Shown: in pieces, positions 53,837-64,000 of the stretch
Position numbering within the stretch: the first letter of the stretch is position 1
Layout of the letters: each line of letters begins with the position of its first letter
NCBI RefSeq assembly: GCF_900111075.1
Contig: NZ_FOFZ01000004.1
Coordinates: 240,108 to 304,107 of the forward strand
Direction of reading: 5' to 3'
Length of the DNA: 64,000 bases
Origin: Flavobacterium frigoris
GTDB lineage: Bacteria > Bacteroidota > Bacteroidia > Flavobacteriales > Flavobacteriaceae
Position numbers and translations under genes: made by a program
Notes under the pieces: model-generated
The model's input: only the letters and a program-made list of their open reading frames with translations
Databases searched by the model: none
Told to the model about the DNA's origin: nothing

Positions 53837-54184
53837 TCAAAATTTACTTTCTGCAATCCCAATAGAAAGATGACTAAAACTAGGTCTTACTTCAACTATC
53901 CTATTGCATAATTTGTCTGCAATTCCTAATGAAACAGTATTTGAAAGCGCAAACCCAGAGAAAGCCGTTGTGTCTCAGTATCCGTAATCATAGGGCCAAC
54001 ACCCCCTAATAAAAAAAATAGAAAAGCGCTCTGAAATAATCATACTTATAATAAACCCTACATTCAAACTATAGTCATTTATGTATTCTACGCTCTGGTA
54101 CTTACTCAGTTTATCCAGTTCGGATTGCATATATTCCTTTTCATAATAGTCCTCGTCTGTACGTTTATATTCTATAAAATCCAT
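53837..54184 (-). pseudogene. Frameshifted remnant of an outer-membrane-type protein
   Basis: From Met 54184 an open frame reads MDFIEYKRTDEDYYEKEYMQ and on to LNVGFIISMIISERFSIFF. It then fits best if the frame changes near 54008 to read LGGVGPMITDTETQRLSLGLRFQ, and again near 53940 to read NTVSLGIADKLCNRIVEVRPSFSHLSIGIAESKF, with a stop at 53837. Three consecutive frames with beta-barrel-like, conserved-looking peptides suggest at least two frameshifts. The family cannot be named; the strands look like a small barrel. The frame changes are my reading, not verified. Confidence 0.5.
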
Positions 54185-54228
54185 TTAAGGTTGAATAATT
54201 AGTTGACACTTAAAATTTTTACTTTGTT

Positions 54229-54369
54229 TTAGCAGCAACTACCCTGTACTTTAGAATAGCGGCTCGTATAACTGTAGTTCTTATTCCCTAAATTACCTCC
54301 AAAACCGTAGTGAATACCAAATGCAAAACTAAGCTTCATCTCTTGCGTATAAACTCCATTATCCGTGAT
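54229..54369 (-). pseudogene. Truncated C-terminal fragment of a barrel-like protein
   Basis: An open stretch without its own start reads ITDNGVYTQEMKLSFAFGIH followed by YGFGGNLGNKNYSYTSRYSK and ends VQGSCC with stop at 54229. A stop lies a few codons upstream. ITDNG...MKLSFAFG parallels MITDTETQRLSLGLRF in the neighbouring remnant, so this may be a second copy of the same decayed family. Confidence 0.45.
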
Positions 54370-54490
54370 AAATAAAAATTAGAAAAAAGAGTCAACTATT
54401 AGTCATCAGCATTATTAAAAAATTAAGATACTATTTACTTGTTACTATAAGATATAATCAATTTAAAAATGATTTACTGGCAAATTCAAA

Positions 54491-54522
54491 ACAAAAAAAA
54501 GACCCAACTTTCGTTGGGTCTT
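54491..54522 (-). terminator. Rho-independent terminator of secDF
   Basis: Stem AAGACCCAAC/GTTGGGTCTT (54499-54508 and 54513-54522), TTTC loop; on the minus strand it is followed by eight T. Confidence 0.87.
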
Positions 54523-54544
54523 AGTAATTTATAAAAACTAAATA

Positions 54545-57514
54545 CTAGCTCTCTTGATGTTGTTTTTCGATAAACTTTTTGTCTTCTCTAGAAATTGTAT
54601 CTACCAATACTGGAGTTGCAATAAATAATGAAGAATAAGTTCCAACAATAATACCTATAAGCATTGCAAAGATAAACCCTCTAATCGATTCTCCACCGAA
54701 AAAGAACATTATCGCCAATACACCAATCATAGTTAATGAAGTATTGATTGTTCTTGACATTGTTGAATTAATTGATTTGTTTACAATTTCTGAAAAAGTA
54801 CCTTTAGTATTACCATCTAAGAATTCACGAACCCTGTCAAATACAATTACAGTATCATTCATTGAGTACCCGATAACAGTAAGAATTGCCGCGATAAAAT
54901 GTTGGTCAATTTCCATACCGAAAGGCATGAATTTATAGCATAAAGAATAAATTCCTAATACAAATATAACGTCATGGGCTACAGCTGCTATCGCACCTAA
55001 ACCATATTGCCATTTTCTAAAACTAATTAACAAATATAAGAATACAATTAGCATTGATCCAAGAACTGCCCAGTATGCATTAGTTTTAATATCCTCCGCG
55101 ACAGTTGGCCCTACTTTTGACTGTTGTACAACACCGTACAGTTTACCTTCATATGCGTTTACAAATTTATCGTATGTTAAATCTGCCGAGTAATGTTGTT
55201 TCAAACTTTGAAACAATAATTTATTCACCTCTTGATCAGCCTCATTACCGTGCTCTTCCACTTTATACTTAGTTGTGATTTTCAATTGATTATCATTACC
55301 AAATATTTTCACTTCCGCACTACCAAATACTTTTACAAGTTCCGCTTTTACAACTTCAACTTCAACTGGCTTTTCAAAACGAACCTGAAATGTTCTTCCT
55401 CCCACAAAATCAACACCTTGATCTAGTTTATTTGTTGCCAATGAAACAATACTCACAACAACTACAATTGCTGAAAAACCATACGTCCATTTTTTTACTT
55501 TTAAGAAATCGAAATGGAAATTTGTAAAAAAGTCTTTAGAAAAATTAGTAACAAATGTTAAATTAGCTTTTTTAGCAATATTTTTATCGATAAAGATTCT
55601 TGCTATAAAGATTGAAGTAAACAATGAAGTTATAATACCAATTAATAATGTCGTTGCAAAACCTTTTATTGGTCCTGAACCAAAAATAAACAATACAGTA
55701 CCAATTAAGATGTGCGTAACGTTTGCATCTACAATAGATCGCATGGCTCCAGTCCAACTGTACGAAGCTTTTACTGCTTCATCTAATGATTTCCCTTCTC
55801 GTAATTCTTCTTTGGCTCTTTCATAGATAATGATATTCGCATCTACTGCCGTACCCATTGTCAAAACAATACCTGCAATACCTGGCAATGTAAGAACTGC
55901 ACCTAAACTTGCTAAGATTCCAAAAAGAAATAACAAGTTAACCGCCAATGCAATATTAGCATACCAACCTGCTTTTCCATAATAAACCATCATCCAAAGT
56001 GATACTAAAAGCAATCCTACTATCGCAGAATTTGTACCATAATCGATAGCCTCTTGACCTAAGGAAGGCCCTACCACTTCTGACTGAACAATATCAGCAG
56101 AGGCCGGAAGTTTCCCTGCTCGTAATACATTTGCTAAATCTTTAGTTTCCGTAACATCAAAAGCACCCGATATTTCAGATCTACCTCCAGCGATTGGCCC
56201 GCTAGATACACCTGGTGCAGAATATACGATATTATCAAGAACAATAGCGATATTACTTTTTTGCGTGTAGGCTCTACCTGTTAATTCTTCCCAACCTTTT
56301 GCACCTTGACCATTCATCTGCATAGAAACAGCTGGCTTACCTGATTGATCAAAAGTATCTGATGCATCAGTAACAACTCCACCACTCATTGCAGGGACGT
56401 TATCTCTATTTCCTTTTAATGCGTATAGCTCTACCGCTTCAATATCTTTATCTTTAGCGTCTTTTATTGTTGTAAGTTTCCCCCAAACAAATTTAGCATA
56501 ACGCTGCTCTGCTGGCAGTAAATTTATAACATCTTGTCTTTTAAAATAACCGTTTACTGTTGCTGTATCTTTTGGTGAGAAAAGACCTAAAACTGGACCA
56601 CCACCTTGAGCAATAATTTTGTCAAGCAAAGGGTTATTTCCTTTTTTAGTAGCAGCAGAATCCTTCCCGTCTGTTAATAAAGCGCTCAAAGAATCTTTAA
56701 CTACTGGTTTTGACTCCACTATAGTAATTTCGGTTTTTTTCAATGCCTCATTTGTAGCCATCAAGAAATTACCAATTTCTTCAATTTTGTACGTTTCCCA
56801 AAACTCTAATTGAGCGGTACTTTGTAATAATTTTTTAATTCGGTCTACATCTTTAGCACCAGGAAGTTCAACAAGAATTCTTCCAGACTCTCCTAGCTTT
56901 TGAATGTTAGGTTGAGTAACTCCAAATTTATCTATTCTTTTTCTTAGTACTCCAAAAGCACTTTCTACAGATTCATCAACTTTTCTTTTGATAACCTTTT
57001 CAACTTCTGCGTCAGTCATTTGATAATCTACTCCACCTTCTCCTTGCAAACTTCTGTTTGCAAAAATATCTGGTGAAGCTAATTTTACAGTTCCTTTTGA
57101 ATTTGCAGCAAAAGCATCAAAAAACTTATCTAAATAAGACTTGTTTCCTTCTAAATCAGCCGTAGCATCTGCCAAAGACTTGTTAAATACAGGATTTTTA
57201 GAATTATTAGATAATCCTTTCAATATATCTTTTACTGAAATTTGAAGTATTACATTAATACCACCTTCTAAGTCAAGACCTTTGTTGATTTGCTTATCAC
57301 TTACTTCATTGAAAGTGAAATTTGTAAATCCAAGGTTAAAGACACTTTCCTTACCGATGGAATCCAAATATTTTGTTTCTTTTTCAGAATTACCTGCAGC
57401 ATATGCTTTGGCATCATTTTTTACTTTGCTTGCGACAAAAGTGAAAGAAAGTTGGTAAATACTCACCAATGCAAATAGAATTGCGAAAAATTTAATAAGT
57501 CCTTTATTCTGCAT
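54545..57514 (-). CDS. secDF: Fused protein translocase subunit SecDF
   Basis: A 989-residue fusion of SecD and SecF, the proton-driven accessory of SecYEG that pulls exported proteins across the membrane. The order is TM1 (KFFAILFALVSIYQLSF), a periplasmic P1 region (GLDLEGGINVILQISVKDI; RKRIDKFGVTQPNIQK), P1-head, then the SecD membrane block with LGAVLTLPGIAGIVLTMGTAVDANIIIYERAKEEL and VDANVTHILIG. The SecF half starts near residue 690 (VDFVGGRTFQVRF) with YSMNDTVIVFDRVRE. Fused forms are normal in Bacteroidota. A long Ala/Lys/Asp-rich insert (residues 235-345) precedes the SecD helices. Single gene with its own terminator. Confidence 0.96.
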   Translation of the reverse strand: MQNKGLIKFFAILFALVSIYQLSFTFVASKVKNDAKAYAAGNSEKETKYLDSIGKESVFNLGFTNFTFNEVSDKQINKGLDLEGGINVILQISVKDILKGLSNNSKNPVFNKSLADATADLEGNKSYLDKFFDAFAANSKGTVKLASPDIFANRSLQGEGGVDYQMTDAEVEKVIKRKVDESVESAFGVLRKRIDKFGVTQPNIQKLGESGRILVELPGAKDVDRIKKLLQSTAQLEFWETYKIEEIGNFLMATNEALKKTEITIVESKPVVKDSLSALLTDGKDSAATKKGNNPLLDKIIAQGGGPVLGLFSPKDTATVNGYFKRQDVINLLPAEQRYAKFVWGKLTTIKDAKDKDIEAVELYALKGNRDNVPAMSGGVVTDASDTFDQSGKPAVSMQMNGQGAKGWEELTGRAYTQKSNIAIVLDNIVYSAPGVSSGPIAGGRSEISGAFDVTETKDLANVLRAGKLPASADIVQSEVVGPSLGQEAIDYGTNSAIVGLLLVSLWMMVYYGKAGWYANIALAVNLLFLFGILASLGAVLTLPGIAGIVLTMGTAVDANIIIYERAKEELREGKSLDEAVKASYSWTGAMRSIVDANVTHILIGTVLFIFGSGPIKGFATTLLIGIITSLFTSIFIARIFIDKNIAKKANLTFVTNFSKDFFTNFHFDFLKVKKWTYGFSAIVVVVSIVSLATNKLDQGVDFVGGRTFQVRFEKPVEVEVVKAELVKVFGSAEVKIFGNDNQLKITTKYKVEEHGNEADQEVNKLLFQSLKQHYSADLTYDKFVNAYEGKLYGVVQQSKVGPTVAEDIKTNAYWAVLGSMLIVFLYLLISFRKWQYGLGAIAAVAHDVIFVLGIYSLCYKFMPFGMEIDQHFIAAILTVIGYSMNDTVIVFDRVREFLDGNTKGTFSEIVNKSINSTMSRTINTSLTMIGVLAIMFFFGGESIRGFIFAMLIGIIVGTYSSLFIATPVLVDTISREDKKFIEKQHQES

Positions 57515-57683
57515 TATTACTAAAAATTAATTATTTTAAATTTATTTATTTTCAACCCTTATAAAATAGCACTTGACAACGATTTCAAACTTAAAAAAGG
57601 AAACCAAGAAATATATTATTTTTTTTTAACCGAGCAAATATATAATTAAGGTTAAGATTAACCAATTTATTTATTGATTAATC

Positions 57684-57716
57684 TCAAAAAAAAGACTGCT
57701 AAAATGCAGTCTTTTT
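57684..57716 (-). terminator. Rho-independent terminator of mdh
   Basis: Stem AAAGACTGC/GCAGTCTTT (57691-57699 and 57706-57714); minus strand followed by T-run. Confidence 0.83.
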
Positions 57717-57733
57717 CATTATATAACATATTA

Positions 57734-58669
57734 TTAGGCTAAAATTGACTTCAATGCATCGTTCATTGCTCGAACCGCAACTGCACTTTTAGCAAACACG
57801 GCCTTTTCTTTATCATTTAACTCAATCTCAACAATTTCTTCAACACCGTTTTTACCAATTATACAAGGTACTCCAATGCAAATGTCATTTTGCTCATACT
57901 CGCCTTCAACAAAAACAGAACAAGCAATCATTTTCTTTTGGTCATTCAAAATACTATCCACCAAATAAGCAACTGATGCTCCTGGCGCATACCAAGCTGA
58001 TGTCCCTAAAAGACCTGTAAGCGTCGCTCCTCCAACCATCGTATCAGCAGCTACTTTTTCTAAAGCGTCTTCTGAAAGAAATTGAGATACTGGAATTCCG
58101 TTATAAGATGCTAAACGCGTCAAAGGAATCATTGTCGTATCACCATGTCCTCCAATAACCATTGCTGAAATATCATTAGCTGGTTTACCCAAAGCCATTG
58201 ACAAGTACGTTCTAAAACGAGAGCTATCAAGAGCTCCACCCATCCCTATGATTCTGTTTTTTGGTAGTCCAGTAGATTTTAAAGCTAAATAGGTCATAGT
58301 ATCCATTGGATTTGAAACCACTACAATAATAGCATCTGGTGAATAAACCAATACATTTTCAACAACCGTTTTTACGATTCCTGCATTGATCCCGATCAAT
58401 TCTTCACGAGTCATTCCTGGTTTTCTAGGAATTCCAGAAGTAATAACTACCACTTTACTATCAGCGGTTTTAGAATAATCATTGGTAACACCAGTAACTC
58501 TGGTATTGAATCCTGTATTAGTAGCACATTGCATAATATCTAAAGCTTTCCCTTCGGCAAAACCTTCTTTAATGTCTAACAATACTACTTCACTTGCAAT
58601 TCCTCTATAAGAAATTACGTCTGCACAAGTTGCTCCTACATTTCCTGCTCCCACAATAGTAACTTTCAT
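57734..58669 (-). CDS. mdh: Malate dehydrogenase
   Basis: NAD-dependent malate/oxaloacetate interconversion in the TCA cycle. It has 311 residues, the LDH-like class of MDH. VTIVGAGNVGATCADVISY is the nucleotide loop; VVITSGIPRKPGMTREELIGIN has the substrate-loop Arg pair (RKPGMTR), the pattern of MDH rather than LDH. The catalytic His lies in MVIGGHGDTTMIPL and the Asp/Arg pair in GGALDSSRFRTYLS. It is 47 bases downstream of gyrB and may be cotranscribed with it. Confidence 0.96.
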   Translation of the reverse strand: MKVTIVGAGNVGATCADVISYRGIASEVVLLDIKEGFAEGKALDIMQCATNTGFNTRVTGVTNDYSKTADSKVVVITSGIPRKPGMTREELIGINAGIVKTVVENVLVYSPDAIIVVVSNPMDTMTYLALKSTGLPKNRIIGMGGALDSSRFRTYLSMALGKPANDISAMVIGGHGDTTMIPLTRLASYNGIPVSQFLSEDALEKVAADTMVGGATLTGLLGTSAWYAPGASVAYLVDSILNDQKKMIACSVFVEGEYEQNDICIGVPCIIGKNGVEEIVEIELNDKEKAVFAKSAVAVRAMNDALKSILA

Positions 58670-58716
58670 CTTTTATATATGTATTTCTGGTTAGTTAGTT
58701 GATTCTTTTAATTTAA

Positions 58717-60753
<2,037 letters not shown>

Positions 60754-60782
60754 TTATTAACATATTGTTGATTTTTTTGCAT

Positions 60783-60811
60783 AAAAAAACGCTCTCAAAA
60801 TGAAGAGCGTT
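60783..60811 (-). terminator. Rho-independent terminator of asnB
   Basis: Stem AACGCTCT/AGAGCGTT (60788-60795 and 60804-60811); the A-run at 60783-60789 becomes T on the minus strand. Confidence 0.83.
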
Positions 60812-60839
60812 CTAATTTTATATAAAATGCAATTGTTTT

Positions 60840-62456
60840 TTAAACTTTTGCGCCAGCCTTAGCTATTTCAGTATCTGCCTGTACATGCGCTTCATTTGCT
60901 CTTCCGCTTGGATCTTGATTTTCCTGCCATTTTGGAATCCACTTTCTAACCGTTTGTGCCGCACTAACTTGCGGGTAATGTCTATTAAAAATAGATCGGT
61001 AAAAATAAGCCTCTTTCGTAATTGGAGGATTGTATGGAAATTCTACAACTGCTCCAGACAACTGTTCGTCTGTAACTTGAGAAGCACAATATTCTATTAA
61101 TTGGTCGATCCAGTTGTACCCTACCCCGTCAGAAAACTGTTCTTTTTGTCTCCATAACACCTCTGCAGGTAAATAAGGATCTTCTGGAGTGTCAAATGCT
61201 TTTCTTAATATGTATTTTTCTTTACCATCATACGTTTTAGGCTGTTTCTCTTCTGGTTTAACACGCATGGCTATTTCTAAGAATGCCTTGTCTAAAAAGG
61301 GCACTCTCGCTTCTAATCCGTGAGCCATCGTAGACTTATCTGCTCGTAATAAATCGGCAGTGAATAATTTCTGTACTCTTTCAATCGTTTCTTTTTGGAA
61401 TTCTACCGCAGAAGGCGCGCTTCTAAAATACAAATAACCTCCAAAAATCTCATCAGCTCCTTCTCCTGAAAGTACAACTTTAACTCCTAAATCGCTGATT
61501 GCTTTTGATAAAAAATACATTGGCGTACTAGCTCGTATCGATGTCAAATCATAGGTTTCTAAATGCCAAATTAATTTATCTAATATTTTTATTCCCTCTT
61601 GAACTGTAAAATAAATTTCATGATGTTCAGTCCCTAAAAAATCAGCTACTTTTCTTGCCGCCAAAGCATCTGGAGCATTTGCATCCAGTCCTATAGAAAA
61701 TGAATGTAGTTTTTTTCCTTGCTCCGTCAATAATCTCGAGGCAATTGCAGATGTTAATGACGAATCCAATCCGCCAGACAGTAACACGCCAATGGGAACA
61801 TCGCTCATCAACCGCTTGCGAGTAGCCTCGGTCAAAGTGGTTCTGATTAATTCTAAGTCTAAGTTTTGATCAGCCTTTTGATAGTCTTCATATACAGGTT
61901 TGTAATACTTTACAAAACCGGTTTTTTGTGTGTAATAATGTCCAGGAGGAAAAGTGGAAAATGTTTTGCATTGATCAGCAAGAGATTTCATTTCTGAAGC
62001 GAAATAAATCCTTCCTCTTTCATCTAAACCGTAATATAACGGCTTCACTCCTAACGGATCTCGAGCGGCAACAAAATCATCCTCGTCTACTACGACAAAA
62101 GCAAAATCACCATCTATCTTATCACAAAAGTCATAACCGAATTCTTCGTACAAATGAACAATCACTTCCGAATCAGATTTAGTTCTAAAAGTATGCTCTT
62201 TCAATATACCTTCTCTTAATTCTTGATGATTGTAAACCTCACCATTATGAACCACATAGGCAGTATTACTTCCTTGAATAGGTTGTTTACCCGAATGCAA
62301 ATCGATGATTGACAAACGTTCGTGACTTAAAATAGATCCGTTTTCCATAACATGCAAATCACTTTCGTCCGGGCCACGGTGCGACATCCTTTTTGAAAGC
62401 TCCTTTACTTGTTCTGCATCTTTTCCTTTTCCTATAATGGCTAATATTCCGCACAT
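60840..62456 (-). CDS. asnB: Asparagine synthase (glutamine-hydrolysing)
   Basis: Makes asparagine from aspartate, ATP and glutamine. It has 538 residues. The class II amidotransferase domain starts at MCGILAIIGKG, with Cys 2 becoming the N-terminal nucleophile after Met removal; RLSIIDLHSGKQP and NGEVYNHQELR follow. The synthetase domain has the PP-loop LLSGGLDSSLTSAIASR (from about residue 230) and VVLSGEGADEIFGGY. An N-terminal extension to 62522 would hide Cys 2, and the promoter at 62487-62515 lies inside it, so Met 62456 is certain. Single gene. Confidence 0.97.
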   Translation of the reverse strand: MCGILAIIGKGKDAEQVKELSKRMSHRGPDESDLHVMENGSILSHERLSIIDLHSGKQPIQGSNTAYVVHNGEVYNHQELREGILKEHTFRTKSDSEVIVHLYEEFGYDFCDKIDGDFAFVVVDEDDFVAARDPLGVKPLYYGLDERGRIYFASEMKSLADQCKTFSTFPPGHYYTQKTGFVKYYKPVYEDYQKADQNLDLELIRTTLTEATRKRLMSDVPIGVLLSGGLDSSLTSAIASRLLTEQGKKLHSFSIGLDANAPDALAARKVADFLGTEHHEIYFTVQEGIKILDKLIWHLETYDLTSIRASTPMYFLSKAISDLGVKVVLSGEGADEIFGGYLYFRSAPSAVEFQKETIERVQKLFTADLLRADKSTMAHGLEARVPFLDKAFLEIAMRVKPEEKQPKTYDGKEKYILRKAFDTPEDPYLPAEVLWRQKEQFSDGVGYNWIDQLIEYCASQVTDEQLSGAVVEFPYNPPITKEAYFYRSIFNRHYPQVSAAQTVRKWIPKWQENQDPSGRANEAHVQADTEIAKAGAKV

Positions 62457-62486
62457 AATTTTATTATTATCATTGTTTTCAACATC

Positions 62487-62515
62487 CAAAGATGCGATAC
62501 AGGTTAAAAATACAA
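62487..62515 (-). promoter_or_regulatory. Promoter of asnB
   Basis: Minus strand: TTG at 62515-62513, an 18-base spacer and CATCTTTG at 62494-62487 (one mismatch to TAnnTTTG), 30 bases before the start. Confidence 0.5.
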
Positions 62516-62797
62516 AACACAACTACACTATTTAGTTATACTTTATAACCAAACAGAAGTAAATATATCAAAAATGCAATTAAAACCTATATAATCTAAA
62601 GTATTATATTTTAAAGAACAAATCTATAGACTCCATTACGAATCCTTTGGCTTGCCTATAGTAAGCACTAATTTTATATATTTACAGAATAATCTTATTT
62701 ATTAGTCCGAAATAGCAATTATAAGTTTCATAATACAGCGGGTGCTTTTTGAATGTATAATGTAGGAGGCGTTTAACATAAAACCATCAAGTATAAT

Positions 62798-62823
62798 TAC
62801 CACACGAAAGGATTCGTGCGGTA
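62798..62823. repeat. Palindromic hairpin upstream of the headless gene
   Basis: TACCACACGAA-AGGA-TTCGTGCGGTA (62798-62808 and 62813-62823, one mismatch) followed by GCGGGGT. It is GC-richer than its surroundings. The fragment 62825-63229 begins just behind it. The 62522-62797 stretch holds no gene. Confidence 0.6.
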
Positions 62824-62824
62824 G

Positions 62825-63229
62825 CGGGGTCATGATTATGAATTCGCATTAGGGATTTATTTCTTTATAGAAGCTAGTGCTTATGGCCAAATTGGACTTA
62901 CAAAAATTACTAAAAATTATATAGAAGAAAAACAAAAAAGAAACAAAACTTATAAAGAGATTGGCAATCCATCTAAAATTGTAATTGATGCAATAGTTGG
63001 GTTAGATCCTAAATTAGTATTTAAAGCATCAGATTACATAAGTGCTAAAATATCTGGAAAATCATTTGCTGAAGTTCAATTATTATCTTTAGATGTTTAT
63101 AAAAACGAATATACGTTCCCTATCTTGAGTGGCTTTAAAGTAAAATGTAAACCAGTTGCTGATATAACGATTTGGAAGTTTCCCTATAAATGTCAATGGG
63201 ATGAATATGAATATGAAGTAAAATTTTAA
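62825..63229 (+). pseudogene. Headless gene fragment of unknown family
   Basis: An open frame of 134 codons follows an in-frame TAG (62822) but contains no Met codon at all: it reads RGHDYEFALGIYFFIEASAY, GQIGLTKITKNYIEEKQKRN, then DAIVGLDPKLVFKASDYISA and ends with FPYKCQWDEYEYEVKF. It therefore looks like the C-terminal part of a gene whose 5' end was lost at the palindrome at 62798-62823. Four bases separate its stop from the next gene. I do not recognise the family; it could be the end of a larger secreted or toxin-like protein (inference). Confidence 0.5.
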
Positions 63230-63233
63230 GTTT

Positions 63234-63725
63234 ATGAAAAATACATTTAAGCTATTTTTAGTCCTCTTTTTGATTTTCAATATAATGGGGTCAATAGTAG
63301 TAACTATTGTTGATCTTTATAAAAATAGGTATTTTCAAGAATATGAAAATTTGAAAAGTTTAAAAAATGGAAAATTATATATGACAGTTGATTTTTTATT
63401 TATAAAAAGTGGAACACAAGATAGAGGATCAGATAACGGAATTGGATCTTATGTTATTCAAGGTACATTATTAAGCAATAATTCTGAAATAGAATTAGCA
63501 ATAGGTAAGCAAGAATTTTTAGGAACTGATTTAAGAAGACAACCTCTTTATAGAAGTAAGCTTACAGGTGATTTTTTTTTAAAGAATGCTCCTGAAGAGT
63601 ATTATAATTATAAATTTATCTCATTTTATATAGGGATTTATTTGAAATTTAGTTTTTATATAATAATTGGAATCGTAATATATCTAACAATTAAACACAT
63701 AAAAAACCGAAAATATAGAATATGA
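63234..63725 (+). CDS. Two-helix membrane protein of unknown function
   Basis: A 163-residue protein with an N-terminal helix (LFLVLFLIFNIMGSIVVTIV) and a C-terminal helix (FSFYIIIGIVIYLTI) that leave about 100 residues between them, probably outside the cytoplasm. The middle has YMTVDFLFIKSGTQDRGSDN and LAIGKQEFLGTDLRR. I recognise no family. It overlaps the next ORF by four bases (ATGA), so it is part of an operon with the fragment before and the disrupted ORF after. Composition is more AT-rich than the housekeeping genes nearby. Confidence 0.7.
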   Translation: MKNTFKLFLVLFLIFNIMGSIVVTIVDLYKNRYFQEYENLKSLKNGKLYMTVDFLFIKSGTQDRGSDNGIGSYVIQGTLLSNNSEIELAIGKQEFLGTDLRRQPLYRSKLTGDFFLKNAPEEYYNYKFISFYIGIYLKFSFYIIIGIVIYLTIKHIKNRKYRI

Positions 63726-63958
63726 AAAATCTCTTATCAACTTTATTAATTATAGTAGCTTTTAATACACAAGCTCAAAATGTATTTGAATATAGCATCA
63801 ATAGTAAAATAGAATTTAAAGTCTATTCTGAAACTGAAAATATTTCACATAAAATAACTAATACTAAAGATTTTAAACAAGACACCCCCCGCTGGCTTGA
63901 GCGTGTGCTAGCGCGAGCGTCTCGCTCGTGCCCACAAAGTAAACACAATATTAATTAA
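63722..63958 (+). pseudogene. Exported-protein gene interrupted by a GC-rich palindrome
   Basis: The ORF opens with a good signal peptide (MKNLLSTLLIIVAFNTQAQ) and a normal AT-rich mature start (NVFEYSINSKIEFKVYSETE). After residue 53 the codons come from the GC-rich palindrome element and give DTPRWLERVLARASRSCPQS, which is clearly not native protein sequence. The original gene is therefore truncated by insertion and the current 78-residue ORF is a fusion. Confidence 0.65.
63883..63936. repeat. GC-rich REP-like palindrome
   Basis: About 54 bases of high GC in an AT-rich setting. Stem GCGCGAGCG/CGCTCGTGC (63911-63919 and 63923-63931) with loop TCT, one G-U pair. It ends 23 bases before a probable REP-associated transposase start. 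Confidence 0.7.
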
Positions 63959-64000
63959 ATGAGTACAAAATATAAATTTGGAGAAAAAACAGGAGCTTAT
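63959..64000 (+). CDS. Start of a probable REP-associated tyrosine transposase (cut by window edge)
   Basis: Only 14 codons are visible, MSTKYKFGEKTGAY. This resembles the start of flavobacterial IS200-like REP-associated transposases (M-S-x-K-Y/I-K-F-x-x-x-x-G-x-Y-F). The palindrome just upstream is what such enzymes are expected to act on. The call is tentative because so little is present. Confidence 0.45.
   Translation, partial: MSTKYKFGEKTGAY

Overview
The window is AT-rich chromosomal DNA from a member of the Bacteroidota, most likely Flavobacterium or a close relative. The evidence is Bacteroidota-type promoters (TTG, about 19 bases, TAnnTTTG), the absence of clear Shine-Dalgarno sites, a type III glutamine synthetase, a fused SecDF, a fused isobutyryl-CoA mutase, CarboxypepD-like TonB-dependent receptors and several small lipoprotein or DUF families typical of flavobacteria. 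I see no rRNA, tRNA or CRISPR array.

Layout. 1-9234: glutamine synthetase III (cut by the window edge), TerC, two paralogous lipoproteins (one with a short collagen-like stretch), a DUF1543 protein, a PfpI/DJ-1 protein and IcmF. 9535-15055: a secreted hypothetical protein, two DUF4197 paralogues either side of purU, an alpha/beta hydrolase and a 50-residue protein. 15150-24336: a divergent locus with a di-heme oxidoreductase, imelysin, DUF4856 lipoprotein, a second imelysin-like protein, a vitamin-K-carboxylase-like (HTTM) membrane protein and a TonB receptor. 24454-33407: a leaderless metal-chelate binding protein, a 104-bp tandem repeat, pyrF, prfA, small secreted enzymes and a cysteine synthase. 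33706-37211: a MarR regulator divergent from a TonB receptor plus a 69-residue protein. 37455-43676: topB, a siderophore-type TonB receptor with a PepSY protein, and an unknown small gene. 43895-53671: valS, a DUF1573 protein, an aspartyl protease with PDZ domain, an aminotransferase, folE, cysS, yidD and lgt. 53837-54369: decayed barrel-protein remnants. 54545-62456: secDF, mdh, gyrB and asnB, all on the minus strand. 62825-64000: a decaying accessory patch with a headless gene, a membrane protein, a gene interrupted by a GC-rich palindrome, and the start of a probable REP-associated transposase.

The most notable signal is regulatory. Three promoters (17.8 kb minus, 18.1 kb plus, 40.2 kb plus) share one architecture: a 23-bp dyad (half sites TTATTTAGA and TCTAAATAA) lies 4-5 bases before the -33 TTG, and a second, weaker copy lies just after the -7 box. 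They drive the two arms of the imelysin/di-heme/HTTM locus and the siderophore receptor-PepSY operon. This ties the two loci into one candidate metal (probably iron) regulon with a possibly undescribed uptake or processing system. A second theme is small repeats: four copies of one stem-loop element, a 104-bp tandem array, and palindromes next to a transposase start.
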